Positions 1-5,666 of a DNA stretch of 6,409 bases are shown here, in pieces (positions within the stretch are counted from its first letter, which is position 1; each line of letters opens with the position of its first letter). Position numbers and translations under genes: made by a program. The stretch covers positions 1 to 6,409 of the forward strand of contig CALWWH010000255.1 in the NCBI GenBank assembly GCA_944385195.1, read 5' to 3'. The notes beneath the pieces were generated by a model. It searched no databases and had not been told where the DNA came from. It was given only the letters and a program-made list of their open reading frames with translations. This DNA is from an uncultured Oscillospiraceae bacterium (GTDB taxonomy: Bacteria > Bacillota > Clostridia > Oscillospirales > Oscillospiraceae).

Positions 1-318
1 AATCAGGCTGAAAATATGATCCGTACCTACCATGTCAACACCGCCATTATCTCCTGCAAGGGTCTGGATGAGGCTTATGGCCTCTCTGACGCAGGCGACG
101 ACAGTGCCCAGATCAAGCGTGCCATGATTGACGCCGCCGACAGGGTCATCCTGGCGGTGGACCACAGCAAGTTTGACCACATCTCCTTTGTAAAGCTCTG
201 CGGCCTGCAAAAAATCGACCTGGTTGTCACCGACCGGGCGCCCAGCGAGACCTGGAAGGCGCTCTTTCAAGAAGCAGGAGTCGAATGCCTCTATCCTGCC
301 GAGGAAGGCGGTATGTGA
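1..318 (+). CDS. DeoR-family transcriptional regulator, C-terminal part (5' end outside window)
   Basis: The reading frame is open from the first base, so the gene starts upstream; 105 residues are visible before the TGA at 316-318. The ATG at 16 is internal. The segment matches the C-terminal sensor domain of DeoR-type repressors, which bind a phosphorylated sugar intermediate. Seen here are the GLDEAYGLSD stretch, the helix with QIKRAMIDAADRV, the strand and turn ILAVDHSKFD, SFVKLCGL, and the IDLVVTD strand near the end. This order (activation region, A-x-K-R-A-M helix, D-x-S-K-F, TD) is the usual one for the family. The DNA-binding half is not in the window, so the target cannot be judged. 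No partner gene follows on the same strand. The family call is firm; the regulated pathway is unknown. Confidence 0.88.
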   Translation, partial: NQAENMIRTYHVNTAIISCKGLDEAYGLSDAGDDSAQIKRAMIDAADRVILAVDHSKFDHISFVKLCGLQKIDLVVTDRAPSETWKALFQEAGVECLYPAEEGGM

Positions 319-345
319 TTCGCCCAAATCTTGACGCCTTCCTCG
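300..345. repeat. 11-bp perfect inverted repeat spanning the end of the DeoR gene
   Basis: CGAGGAAGGCG at 300-310 is repeated in inverse at 335-345 (CGCCTTCCTCG), with a 24-nt loop that contains the DeoR stop codon. It could fold into a strong RNA hairpin. No T-run follows, so it is not a classical intrinsic terminator. Confidence 0.6.
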
Positions 346-589
346 CACCTGGAACACCGCATCCATGGGAGCACTGCTTTGGGATTGCTGCGTGTTACTT
401 CGGCGGCAGCAGCATTGTCCTAGCAAAAATTGATCTTTTCGACGCGAATGGCGTTAGCCAATTCGTTAACCATTTCTCGACGATTTGGCTGTATGCGCAC
501 ACGCTGAACAATGAGCTTTCGAGAAAATAAAAAATTAAGTGCAAGTGAAAACAGTTCAGTTAATAGATGATTTTTGGAATTTGAAAAAT
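319..589. other. Intergenic stretch without recognisable gene
   Basis: This lies between the DeoR gene and the terminator of the tRNA. Short open frames exist on both strands, but none has a convincing ribosome site or a recognisable protein pattern. A small imperfect hairpin sits at 445-465 (CGAAT-GGC, loop GTTA, GCC-A-ATTCG). The part after about 520 is AT-rich. It may be a remnant of a lost gene, but nothing identifiable remains. Confidence 0.5.
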
Positions 590-624
590 AAGAGTGGTTT
601 GAACATCCATTTCAAACCACTCTT
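583..624 (-). terminator. Intrinsic terminator of tRNA-Ser
   Basis: A 14-bp perfect stem pairs 590-603 with 611-624 around a 7-nt loop (604-610). On the minus strand it begins two bases beyond the CCA end of the tRNA and is followed by ATTTTTC (589-583), as expected for Rho-independent termination of the tRNA transcript. On the + strand only four T residues follow, so it might also stop transcription arriving from the DeoR side. Confidence 0.9.
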
Positions 625-625
625 T

Positions 626-717
626 TGGCGGAGCAGGAGGGATTCGAACCCTCGGTACGCTTTTGACGTACACACGATTTCCAGTCGTGCTCGTTATGAC
701 CTCTTCGATACTGCTCC
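626..717 (-). tRNA. tRNA-Ser, anticodon GGA
   Basis: On the minus strand this folds into a complete class II tRNA. The 7-bp acceptor stem is GGAGCAG/CTGCTCC, the D stem is TCG/CGA, and the anticodon stem is CACGA/TCGTG with loop CTGGAAA. A long variable arm (GTACG/CGTAC type) and a T arm GAGGG-TTCGAAT-CCCTC follow. The anticodon is GGA (complement of 680-682), reading UCC and UCU. The long variable arm fits serine. The discriminator is G and CCA is encoded (626-628). A promoter lies upstream at 756-784 and a terminator directly downstream, so it is a single-gene transcription unit. Confidence 0.97.
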
Positions 718-755
718 ATATTCTATTGCTCTGAGCTGGCTCATAAAGCTTGATT

Positions 756-784
756 AGTATACACCGAAACACCTCGTTTGTCAA
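756..784 (-). promoter_or_regulatory. Sigma-A promoter of tRNA-Ser
   Basis: On the minus strand the -35 box is TTGACA (779-784) and the -10 box is TATACT (756-761), separated by exactly 17 bp. Transcription would start near 749, about 30 nt before the mature tRNA 5' end at 717. A near-perfect promoter is typical of stable RNA genes. Confidence 0.9.
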
Positions 785-835
785 GCAAGTTTTTCGCCCC
801 AATGCGATATTTTTTGAAATTTCCTCGTGTATGCG

Positions 836-864
836 TTGACATTGCTCATGCAGGGCAATATAAT
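836..864 (+). promoter_or_regulatory. Consensus sigma-A promoter of mrp
   Basis: The -35 box is TTGACA (836-841) and the -10 box is TATAAT (859-864), with a 17-bp spacer, which is a full match to the sigma-A/sigma-70 consensus. The predicted start is near 871, giving a leader of about 27 nt to the ATG at 898. The two divergent -35 boxes (this one and that of the tRNA) are about 50 bp apart. Confidence 0.92.
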
Positions 865-897
865 AGTGCCAAAGAAAAACGAAGGAGTGTTAATCCC

Positions 898-1722
898 ATG
901 AGCGAATCCTGCAATGGCAACTGCTCCAGCTGCGGCGAGAGCTGCTCTGATCGCAAGGCTGAGAGTCTTCTGGCCCAAGCCAATGCGCTTTCTAATGTCA
1001 AAAAGGTTATCGCTGTCGTCTCCGGCAAGGGCGGCGTTGGCAAGAGCACTGTTACCTCCATGCTGGCGGTCGCCGCTATGCGCGACGGCAAACAGGCCGG
1101 CATCCTGGACGCCGACATCACCGGCCCCTCGATCCCCACCGCGTTCGGCATCACCACCCGCCCCGAAGCCATCGAAGAGGGCCTGCTCCCAGTCCGCACT
1201 CCCGGCGGCATCGACGTGATGTCCATCAACCTCCTGCTGGAAAATGCGACCGATCCTGTTCTGTGGCGCGGCCCAATCCTGGGCGGCGCGGTCAAACAGT
1301 TTTGGACTGATGTCATCTGGAAAGATATTGACTTTCTGTTCGTCGATATGCCTCCCGGTACCGGTGACGTGCCCCTGACCGTGTTCCAGTCTCTGCCCAT
1401 CGACGGCGTCGTCATCGTCACCTCTCCCCAGGAGCTCGTCGGCATGATCGTCGAAAAAGCAGTCAACATGGCCAACATGATGAACATCCCCATCATCGGC
1501 CTGGTGGAGAACTACAGCTACCTCGAATGCCCCGACTGCGGCAAAAAGCTGGAGGTCTTCGGCCACAGCCACATCGACCAGATCGCAGCCCAGATGGGTC
1601 TGCCCGTCCTGGCAAAGCTGCCCATCAATCCCGCTGTCGCCGCTGCCTGCGACGAAGGTCAGATCGAAGCGGCCAAAGTCGACGAGATTCTGCCTGTCTA
1701 CGAGGCGGTCAAAAACGCATAA
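898..1722 (+). CDS. mrp: Mrp/NBP35-type P-loop ATPase, iron-sulfur cluster carrier
   Basis: A cytosolic ATPase that in its family (Mrp/ApbC/NBP35) binds an Fe-S cluster as a dimer and passes it to apo-proteins. The protein has 274 residues. The N-terminus carries a Cx3Cx2Cx3C motif (C5, C9, C12, C16). The deviant Walker A GKGGVGKST is at 43-51, the DADITGPSIP switch at 71-80, and Walker B with VDMPPGTGD at 149-157. The C-terminal CPDC pair (C211, C214) is the known cluster-bridging CxxC. The ATG at 898 is chosen because GAAGGAG (881-887) lies 10 nt upstream and the consensus promoter ends at 864. The frame is open further up to 778, but that would place the promoter inside the gene. It is transcribed alone, divergent from tRNA-Ser and convergent with the gene at 1819. 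All key residues are present, so it looks functional. Confidence 0.95.
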   Translation: MSESCNGNCSSCGESCSDRKAESLLAQANALSNVKKVIAVVSGKGGVGKSTVTSMLAVAAMRDGKQAGILDADITGPSIPTAFGITTRPEAIEEGLLPVRTPGGIDVMSINLLLENATDPVLWRGPILGGAVKQFWTDVIWKDIDFLFVDMPPGTGDVPLTVFQSLPIDGVVIVTSPQELVGMIVEKAVNMANMMNIPIIGLVENYSYLECPDCGKKLEVFGHSHIDQIAAQMGLPVLAKLPINPAVAAACDEGQIEAAKVDEILPVYEAVKNA

Positions 1723-1742
1723 ATTCACAGCATAAATTCACA
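1717..1742. repeat. 13-bp tandem duplication covering the mrp stop codon
   Basis: GCATAAATTCACA occurs at 1717-1729 and again, directly abutting, at 1730-1742. The unit includes the last Ala codon and the TAA stop of mrp, so the stop region is copied but the protein is unchanged. The second copy runs into the terminator stem. Confidence 0.85.
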
Positions 1743-1770
1743 AAACCCTCCCGTATGGGAGGGTTTTGTG
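1739..1770. terminator. Bidirectional intrinsic terminator shared by mrp and the convergent isomerase gene
   Basis: A 14-bp perfect stem pairs 1739-1752 with 1757-1770 around the loop GTAT. The CCCTCCC/GGGAGGG core is flanked by A4 on the left and T4 on the right, so it can work in both directions. It lies 17 bases after the mrp stop and about 50 bases after the stop of the minus-strand gene. Confidence 0.88.
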
Positions 1771-1818
1771 GGCTGTGTGGGGAGATTGACTTCTCCTGGC
1801 ACAGCGGCCGGACGGGCC

Positions 1819-2631
1819 TCACCAGAACTTGCGCAGCCCGGCAATATCATCCTTCATGACAGCAATGTGATCCTCCTGATAGTACTGCTCGCGCTCGTAG
1901 ATGAAGCAGCGGCAGCCCAGGCTTTCGGCCACCTTCATCGGCTCCTCGTAGTCGCGGACCAGCTGGGAGAACGGGCCTTGCAGTTCGTGGAAGATCTTTC
2001 GATACTCGGCAAACATCGCCTGCCGCGCCTCTTCGCTCAGATCCGGGTCCAGCTGCAGGACGGTCTTCTTTGTCCCGAAAATACGGGTACAGGGCTTGAC
2101 GTGCATGAGTTCGACGCGGCCAGGGTATTTTTTGAGAAAAGGAACCGGATCTGCCCCGGCGCAGACAACCCAACCAAGATCCAGCTGCGAGCAGACGTAC
2201 TGCGGGTCCGTGTTCTTGAGGATGGTTTCGATCAGGTACTCGCCGCGGTCGAAAAGGAACTCAGCAGCCATATTGTGGAAGAACACCTTAAAGCCGTACT
2301 CGCTGGCCTTTCTACCGGTGGCATTGAGCGCTTCGGCGGCCCGCAGCGCATCCTCGTGGCTGCGCACATTGATCCGACCGCAGACGTATTTGACGCCCAG
2401 CTCGTGCAGGATGTCAATGTCATCCTGAGTCCCATCCCCGCCGAACACCGTTTCTGAGTGGATCATCTTGAGGTTGTAGCGTTTAAGGCAGTCGGCGACC
2501 TCCCGGGTGGCGGGAAAGTGGTGCTCGATGCCGTCAAAGCCCAGCTCGGCGACGCCGCGGAACTGCTCATCCATCGTCATGCCAGTGTTACCGAGGCCGA
2601 AGTTGTCTGTGGTCATAAATAGCTCGCGCAT
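1819..2631 (-). CDS. Sugar phosphate isomerase/epimerase-like TIM-barrel protein (AP endonuclease family 2 fold)
   Basis: A 270-residue cytosolic protein of the xylose isomerase-like TIM-barrel superfamily, whose members are metal-dependent isomerases, epimerases or dehydratases acting on sugars and cyclitols. The N-terminal strand region is GFDGIEHHFP (31-40). The motif FFHNMAAEF (117-125) corresponds to the usual HNHxxEF, with Met in place of the second His. QLDLGW (149-154), VELMHVKP (173-180) and FIYEREQ (243-249) give likely metal ligands E124, D151, H177 and E246. Length is normal and the frame is intact. The start ATG (2629-2631) has GGGAGG (2640-2645) nine bases upstream, and a promoter at 2659-2687. 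It is a single-gene unit ending at the shared terminator. Its substrate cannot be read from sequence. It is a distant relative of the broken gene at 3945, not an obvious duplicate. Confidence 0.85.
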   Translation of the reverse strand: MRELFMTTDNFGLGNTGMTMDEQFRGVAELGFDGIEHHFPATREVADCLKRYNLKMIHSETVFGGDGTQDDIDILHELGVKYVCGRINVRSHEDALRAAEALNATGRKASEYGFKVFFHNMAAEFLFDRGEYLIETILKNTDPQYVCSQLDLGWVVCAGADPVPFLKKYPGRVELMHVKPCTRIFGTKKTVLQLDPDLSEEARQAMFAEYRKIFHELQGPFSQLVRDYEEPMKVAESLGCRCFIYEREQYYQEDHIAVMKDDIAGLRKFW

Positions 2632-2658
2632 GGTGTTTTCCTCCCTGTTTTTTCTTCT

Positions 2659-2687
2659 ATTTTACCGCTTTGGGCAGCTAAAGTCAA
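2659..2687 (-). promoter_or_regulatory. Probable sigma-A promoter of the isomerase-like gene
   Basis: On the minus strand the -35 box is TTGACT (2682-2687) and the -10 box is TAAAAT (2659-2664), with a 17-bp spacer. Each box has one mismatch to consensus. The predicted start near 2652 leaves about 20 nt of leader, which holds the GGGAGG ribosome site. Confidence 0.78.
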
Positions 2688-2752
2688 TAGCATCGCGGCA
2701 GGACGCTTTCTATGTTCAGCAGAGCTGCTGCAAAGCCTATATCTCCCCTTTT

Positions 2753-2790
2753 AGGGCGGCTGCTTGAATACAGCCGCCCTTGCTTTGTTT
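2753..2790 (+). terminator. Terminator-like hairpin with no upstream gene
   Basis: A 10-bp perfect GC-rich stem pairs AGGGCGGCTG (2753-2762) with CAGCCGCCCT (2771-2780) around an 8-nt loop. It is followed on the + strand by a T-rich tail (TGCTTTGTTTTC). The minus-strand side has no T-run after the stem, so it reads as a + strand terminator. No + strand gene ends before it. It may mark the end of a lost gene or insulate the promoter at 2659-2687. Confidence 0.6.
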
Positions 2791-3179
2791 TCTGCGCCCG
2801 ATGATCCTGTCGCTCTGGGTCTCTTGTCTTTGTAGCAGCCCGGAAACAAGACCCGAAGAAATACGGCGCCTATCTGCTGTACATCTCTGGGATGCCGCTA
2901 TGGACTTAGTGATAGGTATCAATTGACGTAAATTCTTTTTTTGTCTCTCTTGCACGCCATCAAGCTCAAATGTTTTTATGGGCGGAAAAACGCCTCAATT
3001 ATGTTCGGATTGGTAAATATTTTTGCAAATCAGTGTCAAAAAGTCCAGGTTCAGTACCTATGGGCGTATGCCTCAACACACTTTCAATCCTGGTACACAA
3101 AATCGACTGAAGCCATGATATATTGGGGGCAAGTCATAGCACAGACGCTCTGCCGAATACGAAACAGCGGTGATCGCGC
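2791..3179. other. Gene-poor stretch without recognisable content
   Basis: About 390 bases follow the orphan terminator and precede the end of the RpiR gene. Open frames here are short or run as antisense extensions into the RpiR gene, and none has a ribosome site plus a recognisable protein pattern. I find no tRNA, clear terminator or long repeat. A weak imperfect palindrome (GGGTCTCTTGT with ACAAGACCC) lies near 2817-2855. The left part is GC-richer and the part from about 2920 is AT-richer. No terminator for the RpiR transcript is evident. It could be the remains of deleted genes. Confidence 0.5.
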
Positions 3180-3878
3180 TTATTTCACATATCTGCTGCG
3201 ATACAGCTCGTTGACAAGCCCCATCAGTATTGTTTCATCTAATACGTTGGCATCAGTGTTGATAAAGCCGGATTGCAGCGCCATGGAGCTATCGATGTAC
3301 TCGTCATACCGGGTTGCAAGATCGTTTGCAAGGAGGATGATTTTGCTGCCCCGTACTTTCAGCAGATCGAACACATCGGTAATATCCATGATCTCTGGGA
3401 AATCCAGGATTTTCACAAAGGTGAGCGTGTGTTCATTTGCCTGCGCAGCGCTTTTGAGCATATCCGGTTTGAGCCAGAAAAGATTCGACTCTTTTCCGGT
3501 GATGGAGAGGTTCAGCTGAAGGTTTTTGATATACATATCGGAGCAGTTGTAGAAATTCACCGTCTCGGCAGCGTAGAGCATGTCTACCACGGAGCTGATA
3601 TAACTCAGGTTCACCCTTTGCAGATTGGCTTCCGCCTGTTGGCAGCGGCGGATGAACTTCTGACGTATCACCTCCGGGTCGTCGGTGGCATGACCCATGT
3701 CAACACGGTTATAAAGAGGGAATTTCCGCACAGCCTGGGTGAGCTCATGGCTGAAGGAGTGGTAATTGGGGTAGCCCAGCTGCTTGACGATGCGCCACAC
3801 CGTCGTGCGGGAGGCGGCAACCTTGGTGGCCAGCTCGTCGATGGTGACCTCGGCCAGCTCCGGGAGGAGGACGGGCAT
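3180..3878 (-). CDS. RpiR/MurR-family transcriptional regulator, N-terminus apparently incomplete
   Basis: The family pairs an N-terminal helix-turn-helix with a C-terminal SIS domain that senses phosphosugars. Here 232 residues are readable. TIDELATKVAASRTTVWRIV (12-31), then KQLGYPNYHSF, is the recognition part of the helix-turn-helix. Residues from about 105 on have the length and strand-helix rhythm of a SIS domain, but the usual Gly-rich/Ser sugar-phosphate loops are not obvious. About 20-25 residues normally precede the ELA helix start; here the only ATG in frame (3876-3878) comes too late, a TAG (3900-3902) closes the frame upstream, and no ribosome site lies at the right distance. The gene is divergent from the isomerase-oxidoreductase-reductase operon and is its likely local regulator. 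It may be broken at the 5' end; I keep it as a CDS because the rest is uninterrupted. Confidence 0.72.
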   Translation of the reverse strand: MPVLLPELAEVTIDELATKVAASRTTVWRIVKQLGYPNYHSFSHELTQAVRKFPLYNRVDMGHATDDPEVIRQKFIRRCQQAEANLQRVNLSYISSVVDMLYAAETVNFYNCSDMYIKNLQLNLSITGKESNLFWLKPDMLKSAAQANEHTLTFVKILDFPEIMDITDVFDLLKVRGSKIILLANDLATRYDEYIDSSMALQSGFINTDANVLDETILMGLVNELYRSRYVK

Positions 3879-3944
3879 TAACCACGTTCTGCACCCTATC
3901 TATGAGTGAAAGAGCAGACGCTGATCTTTGAAGGAGGAACAACT
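3879..3944. promoter_or_regulatory. Unusually short divergent intergenic region
   Basis: Only 66 bases separate the RpiR start (3878) from the + strand isomerase start (3945). The + strand carries the ribosome site AAGGAGG (3931-3937). I see no good -35/-10 pair for either direction, although a divergent operon with its own regulator would be expected to have one or two promoters and an operator here. Part of the control region has probably been lost. Confidence 0.45.
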
Positions 3945-4959
3945 ATGAGCAGACTCGTTACCCTTACGACCTGTCAGTGGTCCGACCTGGACCTGGAAGT
4001 CATGTGCCAGAAGGCGCAGGCCATGGGCTACGACGGCCTGGAGCTTGCCACCTGGGGCAACCACCTCGACCCGAAGCGGGCCGCCACCGAGACGGAGTAT
4101 GTGGCCTACGTCAAGGGCCTGCTGGACCGGTACCACCTCAAATGTGTCGCCCTGGCGGCCCACGTCATCAGCCAGTGCGTGGCCGACGATGCAGACCCCC
4201 GTCTGGACAATTTCTGCCCGCCGGCTCTGGCCGGCAAACCCGAGGAAATCCGCGCCTGGGCCATCGAGAGCATGAAGTACATCGCCGTGGCCGCCAAGAA
4301 CCTGGGCTGCTACTGCGTCACGGGCTTTACCGGCTCCCCGATCTGGAAGTATTTGTATTCCTTCCCCCAGACCACCGAGGCCATGGTCGAGGCGGGCTTC
4401 CAGCGCGTGCGGGGGCTGTGGCTGCCGATCCTAGACGTCTTCGCGGAAAACGGCATCCAGTATGCCCTGGAGGTCCACCCGACGGAAATTGCCTTTGACT
4501 ACTACTCCTGTAAGCGCCTGCTGGAGTAAGCGCCTGCTGGAGGTCTTTGCCGACCGGCCGGAGTTTGGCCTGAACTTCGACCCGTCGCACCTGCTGTGGC
4601 AGGGCATCAACCCCGCTTTGTTTTTGGAGGACTTCATCGACCGGGTGTACCACGTGCACATGAAGGACGTGGCCGTCACCCTGGACGACCGCAGCGGCCT
4701 GCTGGGCAGCCACATTGACTTCGGCGACTGGCGCCGGGGCTGGAATTTCCGCTCCTTGGGCCATGGAGACGTCAACTTCGAGGAGATCATCCGCGTCTTA
4801 AACCGCCACAACTACCAGGGCCCGCTCTCTGTGGAGTGGGAGGACTCCGGCATGGAGCGGGAGTACGGCGGCGCGGAGGCCGCTGCCTTCGTCCGCAAGT
4901 GCGACTTTGCGCCCTCGGACATCAAATTTGACGATGCCATGGCCTCCAAGAAGGACTAA
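3945..4959 (+). pseudogene. Sugar phosphate isomerase/epimerase-like gene broken by a 16-bp tandem duplication
   Basis: Xylose isomerase-like TIM-barrel family (IolE and sugar epimerase relatives). Translation starts at ATG 3945 with AAGGAGG (3931-3937) upstream and gives 194 residues, including GYDGLELATWGNH and ALEVHPTEIAFD, before a TAA at 4527-4529. The protein continues in the next frame (VFADRPEFGLNFDPSHLLWQ and onward) to the TAA at 4957-4959. Deleting one copy of the 16-bp repeat at 4511-4542 joins the two halves seamlessly into 332 residues. In that restored protein the likely metal ligands are E176, D207, H233 (HVHMKD) and E292 (SVEWED). As the sequence stands, the product lacks the last three ligands and should be inactive. 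It is the first gene of the operon, with the oxidoreductase 22 bases downstream. An assembly error is the alternative explanation. Confidence 0.9.
4510..4542. repeat. Exact 16-bp tandem duplication inside the isomerase gene
   Basis: TAAGCGCCTGCTGGAG is present at 4511-4526 and again at 4527-4542; with the flanking G at 4510 the period-16 tract is 33 bases. The extra 16 bases shift the frame by one and bring TAA into frame at 4527. There is no mismatch between copies, so the event is recent or an artefact. Confidence 0.97.
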
Positions 4960-4981
4960 CAAAGCGAAAGGAGCGTCCCCC

Positions 4982-5642
4982 ATGAAAAGAACCAGACTTC
5001 GCTACGGGATGGTCGGCGGCACGCTGGACGCCTTCATCGGCGCAGTCCACCGCAAAGCCATCGCCATGGGCGAGACTGCCGACCTGGTCGCCGGCTGCTT
5101 CAGCACCCGCCCGGAGCCCAACCAGGCCACCGGCGAGCACTACCGCCTGGACCCGGAGCGCATCTACAGCGATTACATCACCATGGCCGAGGCCGAGGCC
5201 GCCCGGGAGGACGGCATCGACTGGGTCAGCATCTGCGCGCCCAACAACATCCACTATGAGGTCGCCAAAAAATTCCTGGAGGTGGGCATCCACGTCTACT
5301 GCGAAAAGCCCCTGACCTTCACGGCAGAGCAGGCCGAGGAACTCAAAAGGCTACACCCCCAAGGGCCAGCCGACCCAGATCCGTCACCGGGGCATGGGCT
5401 ACAACTTCCCGCGCACCACCGAGTGCAGCACCCTGCCCTTCGGTCACCCCGAGGGGCTATACGAGGCCTTTGCGAACATGTACAAGTCCTTTACCGGCGC
5501 GCTGCTCAAGAAGATCAACGGGGAAGTGCCCACCCAGGGCGACCTGGACTATCCCACCGTCGAGGCGGGCATCCGCGGTGTGAAGTTCATCTCCGCCTGC
5601 CTCAAAAGCAGCCAGATGGGCGCCGTCTGGACGAATGTGTAA
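4982..5642 (+). pseudogene. Gfo/Idh/MocA-family oxidoreductase with internal deletion and frameshift
   Basis: The family oxidises or reduces sugars and cyclitols with NAD(P). The start ATG 4982 has AAAGGAG (4967-4973) eight bases upstream. The first 124 residues are a typical Rossmann half: LRYGMVGGTLDAFIGAVHR, WVSICAPNNIHYEVA and the catalytic-lysine motif EKPLTF (108-113). After EELKRL (about 5353) the frame becomes meaningless. From about 5352 another frame gives a true C-terminal end (PKGQPTQIRHRGMGY, then HPEGLYEAFANMYKSF, and a tail ending GAVWTNV) that stops at 5640-5642. The two parts total about 220 residues, against roughly 380 in the family, so about 160 residues of the substrate and dimerisation domain are missing. 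The ATG at 5394 is only an internal Met with no ribosome site. An inactive product is expected. Confidence 0.88.
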
Positions 5643-5666
5643 CTTTAGATAGGAGGAACAATCCCT

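Noticed and set aside
420..473. Minus-strand mini-ORF reading MVNELANAIRVEKINFC
   Set aside because: It is only 17 codons, without a clear ribosome site or known relatives that I can recognise; it may be chance or a gene scrap.
778..897. Upstream in-frame extension of mrp giving a 314-residue protein
   Set aside because: The extension contains the consensus promoter at 836-864 and has no ribosome site, while ATG 898 has GAAGGAG at good spacing and begins the known Cys-rich N-terminus.
781..1728. Long antisense open frame across mrp
   Set aside because: It lies opposite a clear gene, and its Asp/Gly/His-rich composition is the shadow expected from GC-rich coding DNA. It has no recognisable domain.
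2988..3006. Possible terminator hairpin (GGCG/CGCC) for the RpiR transcript
   Set aside because: The stem is only four base pairs and no T-run follows on the minus strand.
2941..3519. Plus-strand open frame of 192 codons running antisense into the RpiR gene
   Set aside because: There is no ribosome site, its second half is antisense to a recognised protein, and its first half has no recognisable pattern.
3902..3931. Mini-ORF ATG...TGA of nine sense codons just before the isomerase ribosome site
   Set aside because: It could look like a leader peptide, but it has no ribosome site and no biased codon content such as repeated identical residues.
4527..4545. Programmed frameshift or stop read-through in the isomerase gene
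   Set aside because: There is no slippery heptamer or downstream stem; the exact tandem duplication explains the frame change fully.
4462..4959. Separate short gene starting at ATG 4462
   Set aside because: It is the continuation of the isomerase gene after the 16-bp duplication. The ATG lies within coding sequence of the other frame and has no ribosome site.
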